A stretch of 64,000 nt of DNA from assembly GCA_009773395.1 (NCBI GenBank), contig WRPI01000004.1:124001-188000 (forward strand), read 5' to 3'. Origin of the DNA: Hyphomonadaceae bacterium. GTDB lineage: Bacteria > Pseudomonadota > Alphaproteobacteria > Caulobacterales > Aquidulcibacteraceae. This document shows positions 1 to 8,803 of the stretch, one piece after another. The position numbers and the translations under genes are program-made. Each line of letters opens with the position of its first letter. Position 1 is the first letter of the stretch. The notes beneath the pieces were generated by a model. The model made no database searches. It saw only the letters and a list, made by a program, of their open reading frames with translations, and was not told the DNA's origin.

Positions 1-2
1 AG

Positions 3-548
3 AGTGCTTACCCAAAATTGAAATTATATTTGCGCGAAGAACAAACTGCACGCCTCATTGATTCGCTGATGAGCAATGAATTGGATGCCGCAATAATTGC
101 GTTGCCATATGAAGCAAAAGGCATTGAAACCGCTGTGCTTTTTGACGATGAGTTTTTGTTTGTTGCGCCAAAATCTCACAAGTTTGCCAAACAAAAATCC
201 GTGAAAATTGACGAAATTGATTTGGCTGATTTGCTTTTGCTTGAGGACGGGCATTGCTTAAAAGACCACACAATCAATGTATGCGGCGGCATGGGATTGG
301 GAGCGCAAGAAGTTCGGGCGACTTCGCTTTTTACTTTGGTGCAAATGGTGGCGGGCGGTATGGGCACTTCACTTATCCCGAAAATGGCAATTGACGCGGG
401 CTTGCCGCTTAACGGGCTGGTGGTAAAAGGCTTTTCGCCACCAATTGTCGGTCGGCAAATTGGGCTCGCGTGGCGCAAAGGGTCGAGCCGCGAAAAAGAG
501 GCAAAGATATTGGGTCGCCTTTTGTGTCACGCGCCAGCTAATGAGTAA
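3..548 (+). CDS. oxyR: OxyR, C-terminal part (cut by window start)
   Basis: LysR-type transcriptional activator of the peroxide response. Only the effector (RD) domain is inside the window; the reading frame is open to the first base, so the helix-turn-helix lies upstream. The diagnostic feature is the redox pair: an EDGHCL motif followed eight residues later by a second cysteine (NVC), matching Cys199 and Cys208 of E. coli OxyR, which form the peroxide-sensing disulfide. The following RATSLFTLVQMVAGGMG stretch is also typical of OxyR. The stop (546-548) directly abuts the convergent phosphatase gene. A plain LysR regulator is unlikely because both sensing cysteines are present. Confidence 0.93.
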   Translation, partial: SAYPKLKLYLREEQTARLIDSLMSNELDAAIIALPYEAKGIETAVLFDDEFLFVAPKSHKFAKQKSVKIDEIDLADLLLLEDGHCLKDHTINVCGGMGLGAQEVRATSLFTLVQMVAGGMGTSLIPKMAIDAGLPLNGLVVKGFSPPIVGRQIGLAWRKGSSREKEAKILGRLLCHAPANE

Positions 549-1328
549 TTATTCCAATAAATTGTCGTGAATTTTTTGAACATCGTCTTGGTTCACACCA
601 ATCATTTCCAAATAATCACTAATTGTTTCGTGCTTGGCGGCAATTGCGCCAAATGCTGCTTGCAAATACTCAGCATAAACCGCGCCCATGGGCCAGGTGG
701 CTTCAACTGGGAAAGTGCGGCCAAATCTTTGCCCCAATTTTTCGGCATAACCTTTAATAATTTTGTCGAGATATGGAATTTTATTGGTCAGCATATAATC
801 ATCTTCAATTATAGCATCATCAACCTCGAGGCATTTTAGAATCAAGGCGCACAAAACCCCAGTTCTGTCTTTCCCCGCCGCGCAATGAATTATTATTGGC
901 GCATCATCATTTGCCAGCGCCAAAAAAGTCTCACGGAATAAATATTTGTGCTGATCTATAAATGGAATGCGCTGATAAGTATCAATCATATGCGCAAAAG
1001 TTGCATCATAAGTAACTTCATCGTCGCGTAAATAAGCCATATGCGGCGGCAGGGCTCCGCCATCGTCATGGACATCTAGCCCCTCTAAGCGGCGCAGCGG
1101 CAAATCGCCAAAATCACTCGGTTGTTCTTCGCGTTCTTTTGCGCGGCGCAAATCTATGATTGTTTTTGGTGAATGTACTTTGAAAGATTCCATTCCGCTG
1201 TCGGTGATATTTGAAAATTGCCCAGCGCGAAATAATTTGCCTTTTTTTACTGTTTGGTCGTTTTGGGTTTGGTATCCACCAAAATCACGAAAATTATGAA
1301 CGCCGCCGATTTCGATAAATCTATGCAT
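549..1328 (-). CDS. Tyrosine/serine protein phosphatase-like protein (Y_phosphatase3 type)
   Basis: 259-aa cytoplasmic protein with the cysteine phosphatase P-loop HCAAGKDRTG near residue 150, i.e. the CX5R signature with Cys nucleophile and Arg. The N-terminal NFRDFGGY motif is typical of the bacterial LipA/PTP-like family that acts on phosphotyrosine or phosphoinositides. I chose the ATG at 1328 (MHRFIEIGG), which lies 4 nt beyond the amn stop; a start nine codons upstream would overlap amn. It follows amn on the same strand and is probably cotranscribed with it. The in vivo substrate cannot be told from sequence. Confidence 0.85.
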   Translation of the reverse strand: MHRFIEIGGVHNFRDFGGYQTQNDQTVKKGKLFRAGQFSNITDSGMESFKVHSPKTIIDLRRAKEREEQPSDFGDLPLRRLEGLDVHDDGGALPPHMAYLRDDEVTYDATFAHMIDTYQRIPFIDQHKYLFRETFLALANDDAPIIIHCAAGKDRTGVLCALILKCLEVDDAIIEDDYMLTNKIPYLDKIIKGYAEKLGQRFGRTFPVEATWPMGAVYAEYLQAAFGAIAAKHETISDYLEMIGVNQDDVQKIHDNLLE

Positions 1329-1332
1329 TGCG

Positions 1333-2787
1333 CTACCTAAAAGGGGGTTCGTCAAAGGAGCGTAATTTGCGCGAGTGAATCACTGCTTCTTTTGCGCGCA
1401 TAGTTTCAAGCGTGACAATGCCGATTTTCAAATGTTCACCAATTGCGCGCTCATAAAACACATTGGCCGCGCCGGGCAATTTGATTTCACCATGCACTGG
1501 CTTGTCAGAAATACAAAGTAGTGTGCCATATGGCACTCGGTGGCGGAAACCTTGCGCCGCGACCATACAGCTTTCCATATCGACTCCAATAGCGCGCGAC
1601 ATATTGATAAGTTGCCGCTCGGACGACCAATAAAGCTCCCAATTTCTATCGGCAAAACTCACAACCGTTCCAGTGCGTAATCGCCGCTTTAAGGCTTCTG
1701 GCGCTTCGCCGGTTACTTTAATTGCCGCATTTTGCAACGCGATTTGCACTTCGGCAATTGGCGGTATGGGAACGCTAAGCGGCAATATATCATCAAGCAC
1801 ATTATCGCGCCTTAAATAAGCATGCGCCAAAACATAATGGCCAATTTTCTGGCTTTGCCGCAGGCCGCCGCAATGGCCAACCATAAGCCAGCAATTGGGA
1901 CGTAAAACCGCCAAATGATCGGTAATATTTTTGGTATTGGAAGGCCCGACGCCAATATTCACTAAGGTGATGCCGTCACCCTCTTTGGAAAGCAGGTGAT
2001 AGGCAGGCATTTGATATTTGCGCCAATTACCGCTTGCGACAAGTTTAACCGCATCATCGGCGTTATCGATAGTAATATCAACGCCGCCCGAACAAACCAA
2101 TTTGTAATATGGACTATCGGGATATTGAATTTCATTGGCCGCCCAAAGGACAAACTCATCAACATAGCGGGCGTAATTGGTGAACAAAATCCAGGGCTGA
2201 AAAGCCTGCCAATCGGTGCCAGAATAATGCATCAAGCGCTTTAGCGAATAATCAACTCGCAAAGCATCATATAACCCAAGGGGCCTTGAATCATCATGGC
2301 CAAAATCCCAAAGACCATCGACAATTTCATCACCAACACTGTCAAGTGTTGGCGTTGGGAACCACCTAGCGAGTTCATCGGGAGGCACATCGCCAACGCC
2401 AAGTTCATTTTGCCCATCAACCACATAGGCATAAGGAATTTCTTGATCCGAAACTTCAATAGTTAATTTTGCTCCGTATTCACCAACCAAAGGCACGAGT
2501 TGCTCGCGCAAATATTGGGCGAATTGGCGCGGGTGGGTTACCGAAGTTGTGTAAGTTCCGGCTGTATTAAACTTGGCATAAGCACGGCTGGAAATGGGCG
2601 TTGGGCCATCTGGCTCATACACCAAAGTTATTTGTGGGTAGCGAAATTTCGCGCGTTGTGCCGCAGTTGGCGGCACTTTGGTTTTTACAAATTGCGCTAG
2701 GCTTGATTTTAGTGCCGCTACGGCGTCTTGATATAATTCGTCAAGGCGCCCAATTGCGGCCTCTATTTCTTCTTCGACATTTTTCAT
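1333..2787 (-). CDS. amn: AMP nucleosidase
   Basis: Hydrolyses AMP to adenine and ribose 5-phosphate, a purine-salvage and AMP-level control enzyme. The 484-aa length matches the E. coli enzyme. There is an N-terminal Amn-specific domain (about residues 1-180; FRYPQITLVYEP, GTYTTSVTHP) and a C-terminal nucleoside-phosphorylase fold (about 270-480) with NIGVGPSNTKNITDHLAVLRP, VGHCGGLR and a VDMESCMVAAQG segment that corresponds to the ribose-binding MES motif. Start ATG at 2787. The gene is followed after 4 nt by a phosphatase gene in the same orientation. Confidence 0.95.
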   Translation of the reverse strand: MKNVEEEIEAAIGRLDELYQDAVAALKSSLAQFVKTKVPPTAAQRAKFRYPQITLVYEPDGPTPISSRAYAKFNTAGTYTTSVTHPRQFAQYLREQLVPLVGEYGAKLTIEVSDQEIPYAYVVDGQNELGVGDVPPDELARWFPTPTLDSVGDEIVDGLWDFGHDDSRPLGLYDALRVDYSLKRLMHYSGTDWQAFQPWILFTNYARYVDEFVLWAANEIQYPDSPYYKLVCSGGVDITIDNADDAVKLVASGNWRKYQMPAYHLLSKEGDGITLVNIGVGPSNTKNITDHLAVLRPNCWLMVGHCGGLRQSQKIGHYVLAHAYLRRDNVLDDILPLSVPIPPIAEVQIALQNAAIKVTGEAPEALKRRLRTGTVVSFADRNWELYWSSERQLINMSRAIGVDMESCMVAAQGFRHRVPYGTLLCISDKPVHGEIKLPGAANVFYERAIGEHLKIGIVTLETMRAKEAVIHSRKLRSFDEPPFR

Positions 2788-2898
2788 TGCTTAAGTTTGA
2801 TGAAAAGCAAGCGACTTGTCAATCAAAGCATCAAGTCAATTTTATGATAATATTGTTTCAAGCGCCATAATTAATAAAGAGGCGCAAAAACAAATCCA

Positions 2899-3018
2899 TT
2901 AAACCACCATTTGTGATGCCAAAGAAAGTAGTGGAAAAACCAAAGCAACAACAATTACAGTTGCAGCAAGAATGCTCTGAACGCGGAATTGGTTTGTGTT
3001 TGAATTGAAGTTAGTCAT
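2899..3018 (-). CDS. Small single-span membrane protein (39 aa)
   Basis: Short open frame starting at ATG 3018, with a hydrophobic helix (QSILAATVIVVALVFPLLSL) after a polar, Asn-rich N-terminus. It is supported by a strong Shine-Dalgarno (AAAGGAC, about 7 nt upstream) and by a well-spaced promoter at 3073-3101. It could be an uncleaved inner-membrane peptide or a secreted small protein with signal peptide. I do not recognise a family. It stands alone between amn and a DUF4239 gene. Confidence 0.6.
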   Translation of the reverse strand: MTNFNSNTNQFRVQSILAATVIVVALVFPLLSLASQMVV

Positions 3019-3072
3019 TATAATAGTCCTTTTTCTGGGTTGCGCTGCGATGTGTTGTGCAGCAATAGTGTG

Positions 3073-3101
3073 GTAGTAACCTAAGACACTAATGAGGTCA
3101 A
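3073..3101 (-). promoter_or_regulatory. Sigma70-type promoter for the 39-aa membrane protein
   Basis: On the minus strand, TTGACC (3096-3101) and TACTAC (3073-3078) are separated by exactly 17 nt, about 55 nt before the start codon at 3018. The -35 is one base off consensus; the -10 is weaker. Inferred by eye, no transcript evidence. Confidence 0.5.
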
Positions 3102-3273
3102 GCATTATTTTTAGGATTTTGCAGTTGATTTATTTTTACGGCCAGCCATCGTAGCCCTGACGAGCTAATCAAGCCATTAAGAAACCCGTCTATTTTGGCA
3201 AATTTGAACGATTAAATTTGACTCTTGGCCGGTTTTCAATTTATTTTCATTGAAGAAAATAGCGGAGGGGCAA

Positions 3274-4056
3274 ATGTTAGATTTGATACGTTGGATTGTT
3301 GAACGCGGCCATTTATTTGTTTTTGGGTCCATTTGTACGGTTCTTGTAACGCTAACGCTTCTTGCGCCCTTCCTAAGGCATAAATTGCAAATAAAAATTA
3401 GCAAGGAAATGTCTGACGCCGCAGAATCTGCACATAGCGCGATAATAACATTTTTGGTTTTCATTCTCGCTACCTCCCTCATTACCCTAGAGGGCAAAGT
3501 GAATTTGCTAAATGATACCGTTGCGAAGGAAGCTGAATCTTTGGTTTTCGCTAGTCGTTCTTTGTCGAGATTATCAGAATCTGCGGCGCGGCAAGCGGAA
3601 ATCGACATTCGACAATATACCTATGACATAATCAACAAGGAGTGGAAACTTCTTGGCAGTGATAAATATAGTGAAGATGTTGAACGCGATTTTGTAAAAA
3701 TGTTGGAAGAAATTGAAGATATCGAACCCCAAAATCAGCACGAAGCCGAAATTCAAGATTTAATTCTCCATAGCTTGCAGCTTGCAGATCAAGAGCGGCA
3801 AGAAAGGCTTGCCAACACTGGCCTAAGTCTGTCGCCAATTTATTGGGCAATGATTTTGGGGCTTTCAGTATTATTGATATTTTTAGCCGCAATGGGCGAA
3901 TGGAATAAGCAAAATATTATCAAAACTGGGGGTGTTACCTTTGCGCTGGCATTATTTATTTCTATGGTTTTGACTTTCGAATGTCCATTTAACGGCGATG
4001 TTGCGGTCAAACCAAAACAGATTGAAATTGCGCTCAAAAAAATGTCACAGCATTAG
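3274..4056 (+). CDS. DUF4239-like membrane protein
   Basis: 260-aa protein with four predicted membrane spans: two N-terminal (about residues 15-37 and 55-75) and two C-terminal (about 192-210 and 220-240), separated by a charged, mostly helical cytoplasmic or periplasmic middle. This layout, with the DAAESAHSAIITFLVFILATSLIT segment, resembles the bestrophin-like DUF4239 family of unknown function. The ATG at 3274 is preferred because GGAGGGG stands just before it; an upstream TTG at 3250 has no ribosome-binding site. No operon partner is evident. Confidence 0.6.
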   Translation: MLDLIRWIVERGHLFVFGSICTVLVTLTLLAPFLRHKLQIKISKEMSDAAESAHSAIITFLVFILATSLITLEGKVNLLNDTVAKEAESLVFASRSLSRLSESAARQAEIDIRQYTYDIINKEWKLLGSDKYSEDVERDFVKMLEEIEDIEPQNQHEAEIQDLILHSLQLADQERQERLANTGLSLSPIYWAMILGLSVLLIFLAAMGEWNKQNIIKTGGVTFALALFISMVLTFECPFNGDVAVKPKQIEIALKKMSQH

Positions 4057-4070
4057 GTCATTAAAGTCTT

Positions 4071-4532
4071 TTAAAAACAAGAATTGCCTTCCCAGGCGAA
4101 TGATTCAACGATTTTATCGCGGCTTATTACAAAACGGCGGACACATAATAAATGGCGGGTTTGGATAGGTGTAATATTTGTGGTGGGGATTTGCATATTT
4201 TCATAAACCACGCGGCGAGTTCCGTCGGGGTTGATAATTTCGCGCGCCCGCGACACTGTGTCGTATGAAGTATAGGTGTCGCCGCCCGAAGTATTAGTGC
4301 GCTCATCGCGATATTGGGCGACTTCACGGCCGTCAGTTAAAGTGTAACTCGAATGGGGTGGGCCAAATGCCAGCACCATTATATCGGCAGATTTGCCAAC
4401 AAAGCGGGTATTCATTTCCAGCTCATAAGCCGCGCGGCGTTCGGGATAGGGTATGCTCTGACAAGCGCTTAACGCCAATGTCGCACCCACAGAAATTACC
4501 GCCAACATGGTTATTTTGGGAAAAGCTCGCAT
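4071..4532 (-). CDS. Putative outer-membrane lipoprotein
   Basis: 153-aa secreted protein with a type II signal peptide: basic start, hydrophobic core and lipobox LSAC at about residues 21-24, so the mature protein would begin with acylated Cys24. The rest has a VGKSADIMVLAFGPP segment that resembles the small SmpA/OmlA-like lipoprotein folds, but the match is weak and I do not assign a family. Convergent with the DUF4239 gene. Function unknown. Confidence 0.65.
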   Translation of the reverse strand: MRAFPKITMLAVISVGATLALSACQSIPYPERRAAYELEMNTRFVGKSADIMVLAFGPPHSSYTLTDGREVAQYRDERTNTSGGDTYTSYDTVSRAREIINPDGTRRVVYENMQIPTTNITPIQTRHLLCVRRFVISRDKIVESFAWEGNSCF

Positions 4533-4592
4533 GATAATTCTCCAATTGAACGTACTATCACAAAACCATGCTGAACTATAGCTGAACCCGCA

Positions 4593-5282
4593 TTAAAATT
4601 TTTGCGATTTCAATTTCTCGCGCATCGCGGCAATACGTTTAACATTATTGGCCAATATTATATCCACCCTTGCCGGCCCAGCTTTTTCGGGGCTGCCGCA
4701 GTCAAATGGTGGGGCAGGGTCATATTCGAGGCCAAGTTGCAGCAATTTGGCGGCTTCACTGCCTGCGATTTTCGCATGAAGTGTCAAACCAAAATCTATA
4801 CCCGCCGTCACGCCGCCCCCTGAAATTCGGTTTCTATCTTGAACGACTCGCTCCTTCACAAATTCTGCGCCATATTTCGCAAGCTCATGCCCCCACGCCC
4901 AATGGCAAGCTGATTTATAGCCTTCAAGCAAACCCGCCGCGCCCAAAACCAAAGATCCATTGCAGACCGAACATACATATTGCGCATTGTCGCCTTGGGT
5001 TTTTAGGAAATCCAAAATTTCAGTATCTTCAATTAGCGCGAAAATTCCAATACCACCGGTGACAACCAATATATCAAGCTGTGGGCAATCGGCAAAAGTC
5101 GTCGTTGGCACGATTGCGAACCCTGAATCAGTCATCACTGGTGCAAGGTTTTTGGATAAATAATAGGTTTGGCAATTGGGCAAGCGCGATAAAACCTGCG
5201 CCGGCCCCGTCATATCGAGCTGTGTCATTTGCTCAAAAACAAGAAAGCCGATTTGGAGTGATTTTGTTGTTGGTGAAGCCAT
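4593..5282 (-). CDS. DJ-1/PfpI family protein, isonitrile hydratase-like
   Basis: 229-aa cytoplasmic protein of the DJ-1/PfpI superfamily. The nucleophile elbow carries a Cys (CSVCNGSLVLGAAGLLEGY, about residues 105-123) followed by HWAWG; family members closest to this pattern are cyclohexyl-isocyanide (isonitrile) hydratases such as InhA. The N-terminal FLVFEQMTQLDMTGPAQVLSRLP and the GGGVTAGIDFGL motif also fit that subgroup. The precise reaction is inferred from family resemblance only. It is divergent from the brn toxin-antitoxin genes. Confidence 0.75.
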   Translation of the reverse strand: MASPTTKSLQIGFLVFEQMTQLDMTGPAQVLSRLPNCQTYYLSKNLAPVMTDSGFAIVPTTTFADCPQLDILVVTGGIGIFALIEDTEILDFLKTQGDNAQYVCSVCNGSLVLGAAGLLEGYKSACHWAWGHELAKYGAEFVKERVVQDRNRISGGGVTAGIDFGLTLHAKIAGSEAAKLLQLGLEYDPAPPFDCGSPEKAGPARVDIILANNVKRIAAMREKLKSQKF

Positions 5283-5329
5283 TTCTTTGAATAGCCGCCA
5301 ATATTGCGCTGGTCAAACTTGTGAAGCGC

Positions 5330-5357
5330 TTGACATTTGTATAGATAAATGTATAGA
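5330..5357 (+). promoter_or_regulatory. Promoter and probable operator of the brnT-antitoxin pair
   Basis: TTGACA (5330-5335) and TATAGA (5352-5357) are spaced by 16 nt. The octamer TGTATAGA occurs twice as a direct repeat, at 5338-5345 and 5350-5357, 12 nt apart and overlapping the -10 box. This is what an autorepressing ribbon-helix-helix antitoxin would bind. The -10 sits so close to the ATG at 5364 that the message would have almost no leader; an upstream in-frame ATG at 5349 lies inside the promoter and is rejected. Confidence 0.6.
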
Positions 5358-5363
5358 CAAAAA

Positions 5364-5660
5364 ATGAACATTGAAATATCTGGTTTCGATTGGGACGATG
5401 GAAACATCGAAAAATGTGCAAAACATGGTGCATCAATCGAAGAAATCGAGCAAATTTTCCATCAAAACCCAGGAATCGCGGCGGACACTAAGCATTCTGA
5501 TGTGGAACAAAGATATATCGCTATTGGTAAATGCGAAAATAGTCGGCCAATGTTTGTCGCGTTTACAATGCGAAAAATAAATGGCGAAAATTATATTAGG
5601 CCAATAAGTGCTAGATACATGCACGAAAAGGAGGTGCTATCATATGAAAAAAGTTCCTAA
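5364..5660 (+). CDS. brnT: BrnT-family ribonuclease toxin
   Basis: 98-aa toxin of the BrnT family (type II, RelE-like fold), expected to cleave RNA and arrest growth unless bound by the antitoxin. Family landmarks seen: FDWDDGNIEKCAKHGASIEEIEQIF at the N-terminus, ERYIAIG-like EQRYIAIG in the middle and IRPISARYMHEKEVLSYE at the end, the last being the usual BrnT C-terminal signature. Start set at ATG 5364 from the promoter position. The stop overlaps the antitoxin start by 17 nt, the usual toxin-first order for BrnT/BrnA systems. Confidence 0.85.
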   Translation: MNIEISGFDWDDGNIEKCAKHGASIEEIEQIFHQNPGIAADTKHSDVEQRYIAIGKCENSRPMFVAFTMRKINGENYIRPISARYMHEKEVLSYEKSS

Positions 5661-5895
5661 TTTCAAAACCGACCAAGAGGCCGAAGATTTTCTAAATCAA
5701 GATTTATCGGATTTAGACTTCACCCAATTCAAAAAGACAAGTTTTGAATTTTTGGCAAAGGATGCGCAAGTTAATATGCGCTTCCCAAGGAAGTTATTGG
5801 ATGCCGTAAAGCAAAAAGCCAAAGCGCAACATATGCCGTATCAGAGGTTTATTCGTGAGGTTTTGGAGCGAACCATAACCGAGGCCACAAGCTAA
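5644..5895 (+). CDS. BrnA/CopG-like antitoxin
   Basis: 83-aa partner of the BrnT toxin. The C-terminal half (VNMRFPRKLLDAVKQKAKAQ then MPYQRFIREVLE) is a ribbon-helix-helix DNA-binding domain; the N-terminal acidic part (SDLDFTQF) is the likely toxin-binding arm. ATG 5644 is preceded by the near-perfect Shine-Dalgarno AAAGGAGGT, so the antitoxin should be translated more strongly than the toxin. It probably represses the promoter at 5330-5357. The subfamily (BrnA proper or a CopG-type relative) is not certain. Confidence 0.8.
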   Translation: MKKVPNFKTDQEAEDFLNQDLSDLDFTQFKKTSFEFLAKDAQVNMRFPRKLLDAVKQKAKAQHMPYQRFIREVLERTITEATS

Positions 5896-5914
5896 ACTCG
5901 GACTTTTGCACCTT

Positions 5915-8059
5915 TTAATCCATCAACTTCTGGCTCAAATATGTATATTCCAATGCGCGGCGTTTTGCGGCTTCGACTAGGTTTGCTGCTGCGCCGTGGC
6001 CGCCGTCTATGTTTTCATAATATAAAAATGGCATTCCTAATTCTTCCATTTTCGCGGCAAATTTACGGGCGTGGGCGGGGTGGACGCGGTCATCTTTGGT
6101 GGAAGTTACGAAAAATGGCTCGGGCATGTCATCGCGCTTGCGAAGTATATTATAAGGGCTAAGCCGTTCAAGCCAAGCTCGTTCTGCGGGCACATCGGGG
6201 CTGCCATATTCGTCAACCCATGACGCGCCTGCTAATAATAAATGATAGCGCAACATGTCCAAAAGCGGCACTTGCACAACTGCGGCATTGAATAATTCAG
6301 GGCGCTGGGTAAGCATTACCCCCATCAAAAGCCCGCCATTTGATCCGCCCATTATTCCAAGCCTTCGTGGGCTGGTTACATTTGTTGCTATCAAATCTTC
6401 GGCTATTGCAATGAAGTCATCATATACCACTTGGCGCTTCAATTTAAGGCCAGCTTGGTGCCAATCGGGCCCAAGTTCACCACCGCCACGAATATTGGCC
6501 AAAGCATAAGCTCCGCCGCGCTCCAACCATAATTTGCCAACATAGGCCGAATAATTGGGGCGCTGGGAAACTTCAAAACCACCATAGCCATATAATAATG
6601 TTGGCGTGCTGCCGTTCATCGCAATACCGCGTTTGTGCACCAAGAAATAGGGGACTTTTGTGCCATCTTTAGAGATTGCTTCATGCTGTTCAACCACTAA
6701 ATCGCTTGCATTAAATCTTGCAGGTTGGGATTGAACGACATGTGGGTCTTCATGAGTCTGGCTTGAATACAAAATCGAAGGTGGGGTTAAAAGGTCATTG
6801 TATGAATAAAAAACTTCGTCTTGGCGCATGCCACTATCAATAACCGATGCCACGCCATTCTGTGGCAATCGCACGCCATTGGTTAAAGCTCGGGAGGCAA
6901 ATTCATATTTAATAATCGTGCTTTTTACATTTTCACTTATTTCAACAATCAGTGCATCTTTTGTAAGGCTAGCGCCTTGCAAAGACCTGCGTTCACTTGG
7001 GCTAAAATACGAATTTACGTCAATCTGGCCGCTTGTTGCGATAAGCGACGCTATTGGAGCTGCTAATAATGACCCAGTCGGGTAAGTTTGGTTATTGCCG
7101 CGCGGCTGCCAATTTTCCTCAATTGAAAAATAGAGCTTCCCTTCGCGCAACCCAATAATCGAAGCTTTGCTTGGCAAAGCAAGTTCTTGAGGCTGATTAT
7201 TTGGCCCCATATAAAATGTCTTGCTAGTAAAAAATGTTGGTCCTCGATTGAAAAAATGGTGGAAATTCACACCGTCATCAAGGCGGAACGAGCTTGCCGA
7301 AACATCGGTTCTAGTGCCGCGAAATAATTCAACTGCTTGCGAAAGCGCTTGTCCGCGCTTAAGGACTTTCACAATATAGGGATAGCCGCTTTCGGTAAGG
7401 CTACCTTCACCCCAATCGGTCGCAACCAATAAAGTATCTTTATCAACCCAGGTGAAGTCCGATTTTGCTTCGGGTAAATTAAAGCCGCCATTAACAAATG
7501 TGCGGGTATTCATATCAAATTCACGCTCAACAACTGCGTCTTTGCCGCCGTCGGAAAGTGAAATCATACAAGTCGTATTCCATTGGTCGTTGGGATCAAG
7601 GCAGCTTGAACCTTTATAGACCCAGTTTTTGCCCTCATCGCGCGCCAATTTGTCGATGTCCAAAATGGTTTCCCATTGCGGTGAACCACTGCGCCATGAC
7701 GCAAATGTTGCACGTCGCCAAAGCCCGCGAACTTGGGTTGCGTCTTGCCAAAAGTTTGTGACATAGCCTTGCGAATAGCCGCCAAAAGTAAGCCTGTCGG
7801 TGGCGCGAATAATTGCCATGGCGTCATTTTCAAGGCCCTGATAGCGCGAGTCATTGCGCAAGCGTGCCAAAGACGGTTCATTATGCGCGCGCACCCAATT
7901 AAGCGCCCGCACGCCATTCACATCTTCAAGCCATTGATATTGGTCGGTCTTAGTCGTGGTAACTTGGCCAGCTTTAGGCTCACTCATATTTGCATTTTCC
8001 ATATTTGCACATGCGCCAATCGCGGCAAAAGAAACTAGTGCCAAAACAAACTTCCTCAT
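5915..8059 (-). CDS. Prolyl oligopeptidase family serine peptidase (S9A), lipoprotein
   Basis: 714-aa exported peptidase. The N-terminus is a type II signal peptide with lipobox AIGAC (Cys about residue 17), so it is probably anchored in the outer membrane or at the periplasmic face. The N-terminal beta-propeller runs to about residue 410. The catalytic alpha/beta-hydrolase domain has GGSNGG (Ser nucleophile, about 555), an Asp in SSKDDRVHPAHA-like TSTKDDRVHPAHA, and His in DGGHGAA. The start codon overlaps the yciB stop as ATGA, so translation is likely coupled. Cleaves short proline-containing peptides by family inference. Confidence 0.9.
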   Translation of the reverse strand: MRKFVLALVSFAAIGACANMENANMSEPKAGQVTTTKTDQYQWLEDVNGVRALNWVRAHNEPSLARLRNDSRYQGLENDAMAIIRATDRLTFGGYSQGYVTNFWQDATQVRGLWRRATFASWRSGSPQWETILDIDKLARDEGKNWVYKGSSCLDPNDQWNTTCMISLSDGGKDAVVEREFDMNTRTFVNGGFNLPEAKSDFTWVDKDTLLVATDWGEGSLTESGYPYIVKVLKRGQALSQAVELFRGTRTDVSASSFRLDDGVNFHHFFNRGPTFFTSKTFYMGPNNQPQELALPSKASIIGLREGKLYFSIEENWQPRGNNQTYPTGSLLAAPIASLIATSGQIDVNSYFSPSERRSLQGASLTKDALIVEISENVKSTIIKYEFASRALTNGVRLPQNGVASVIDSGMRQDEVFYSYNDLLTPPSILYSSQTHEDPHVVQSQPARFNASDLVVEQHEAISKDGTKVPYFLVHKRGIAMNGSTPTLLYGYGGFEVSQRPNYSAYVGKLWLERGGAYALANIRGGGELGPDWHQAGLKLKRQVVYDDFIAIAEDLIATNVTSPRRLGIMGGSNGGLLMGVMLTQRPELFNAAVVQVPLLDMLRYHLLLAGASWVDEYGSPDVPAERAWLERLSPYNILRKRDDMPEPFFVTSTKDDRVHPAHARKFAAKMEELGMPFLYYENIDGGHGAAANLVEAAKRRALEYTYLSQKLMD

Positions 8060-8718
8060 GTTTCATCTCCAGCCTCAAGCAAAGGCTTTCCGTCTTCATC
8101 GGTAAGATGTTTGGTAAGCATTGTAATACTGACAATCCAAAATATCATGTTTACCGCAAAATCGCCCCACATATTATAAGTCACCCAAATATGTTCTTTC
8201 GGGGCTTTTGTAACTGGCGCAAAAATCCGCCACATAATTTCATTGATTATAGCCAGTGAAATATACATTATTCCCGCATTAAGACTTAGGCGTCGCCAAT
8301 GCTCATCGGCCATATGGATTGCACCATCAAATAATGATTTCAATAAGTTATGCTTCACCAAGACTGAATAAACTAAAATTAGGCCCATAAGCGAATAAAT
8401 CAAAGTTGGCCGCATTTTAATGAAAATATCATTGGCGAGCCAAATTCCAAGGCCAGACATTATCAAAATCATCACAAAAGAAAAAAGCGCAATTGGCGAT
8501 AATTTGCGGGTTTTCCACCATGAAAACGCAAAGCCCAAAATCGCAACCGGCAAAAACACCATTGTCGCCGCTAAAATCGGGCTTGGTTGGTGGGTTTTAT
8601 TGGCCCACATATAGCCAATAAAAAAAGCCAGGGCAGGGCCTAAATCGGAAATAAGGCGCACCCATGTCGGGCTGGTGGGTTTTTTGGCGAGCGATTGTGT
8701 CGAGTTATTTTCTGTCAT
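8056..8718 (-). CDS. yciB: YciB/IspA-type inner-membrane septation protein
   Basis: 220-aa integral membrane protein of the intracellular septation protein A family, linked in E. coli to cell-envelope synthesis and division. It has five to six hydrophobic segments and the family marks RLISDLGPALAFFIGY near the start, FSWWKTRKLSP in the middle and NEIMWR and VTYNMWGDFAVNMIFW toward the end. The ATG at 8718 (MTENNSTQ) is preferred over a GTG/TTG-type extension 14 codons upstream that has no family similarity. Four-nucleotide overlap with the downstream peptidase gene. Confidence 0.88.
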   Translation of the reverse strand: MTENNSTQSLAKKPTSPTWVRLISDLGPALAFFIGYMWANKTHQPSPILAATMVFLPVAILGFAFSWWKTRKLSPIALFSFVMILIMSGLGIWLANDIFIKMRPTLIYSLMGLILVYSVLVKHNLLKSLFDGAIHMADEHWRRLSLNAGIMYISLAIINEIMWRIFAPVTKAPKEHIWVTYNMWGDFAVNMIFWIVSITMLTKHLTDEDGKPLLEAGDET

Positions 8719-8803
8719 AAGGGTTTTTAGCAATTCATAGCGCAAGCGCAAAGCGAACAACTGAGTTTATTTTTTGATAGCTTATCGGCGCTATAAACAT
8801 CTA

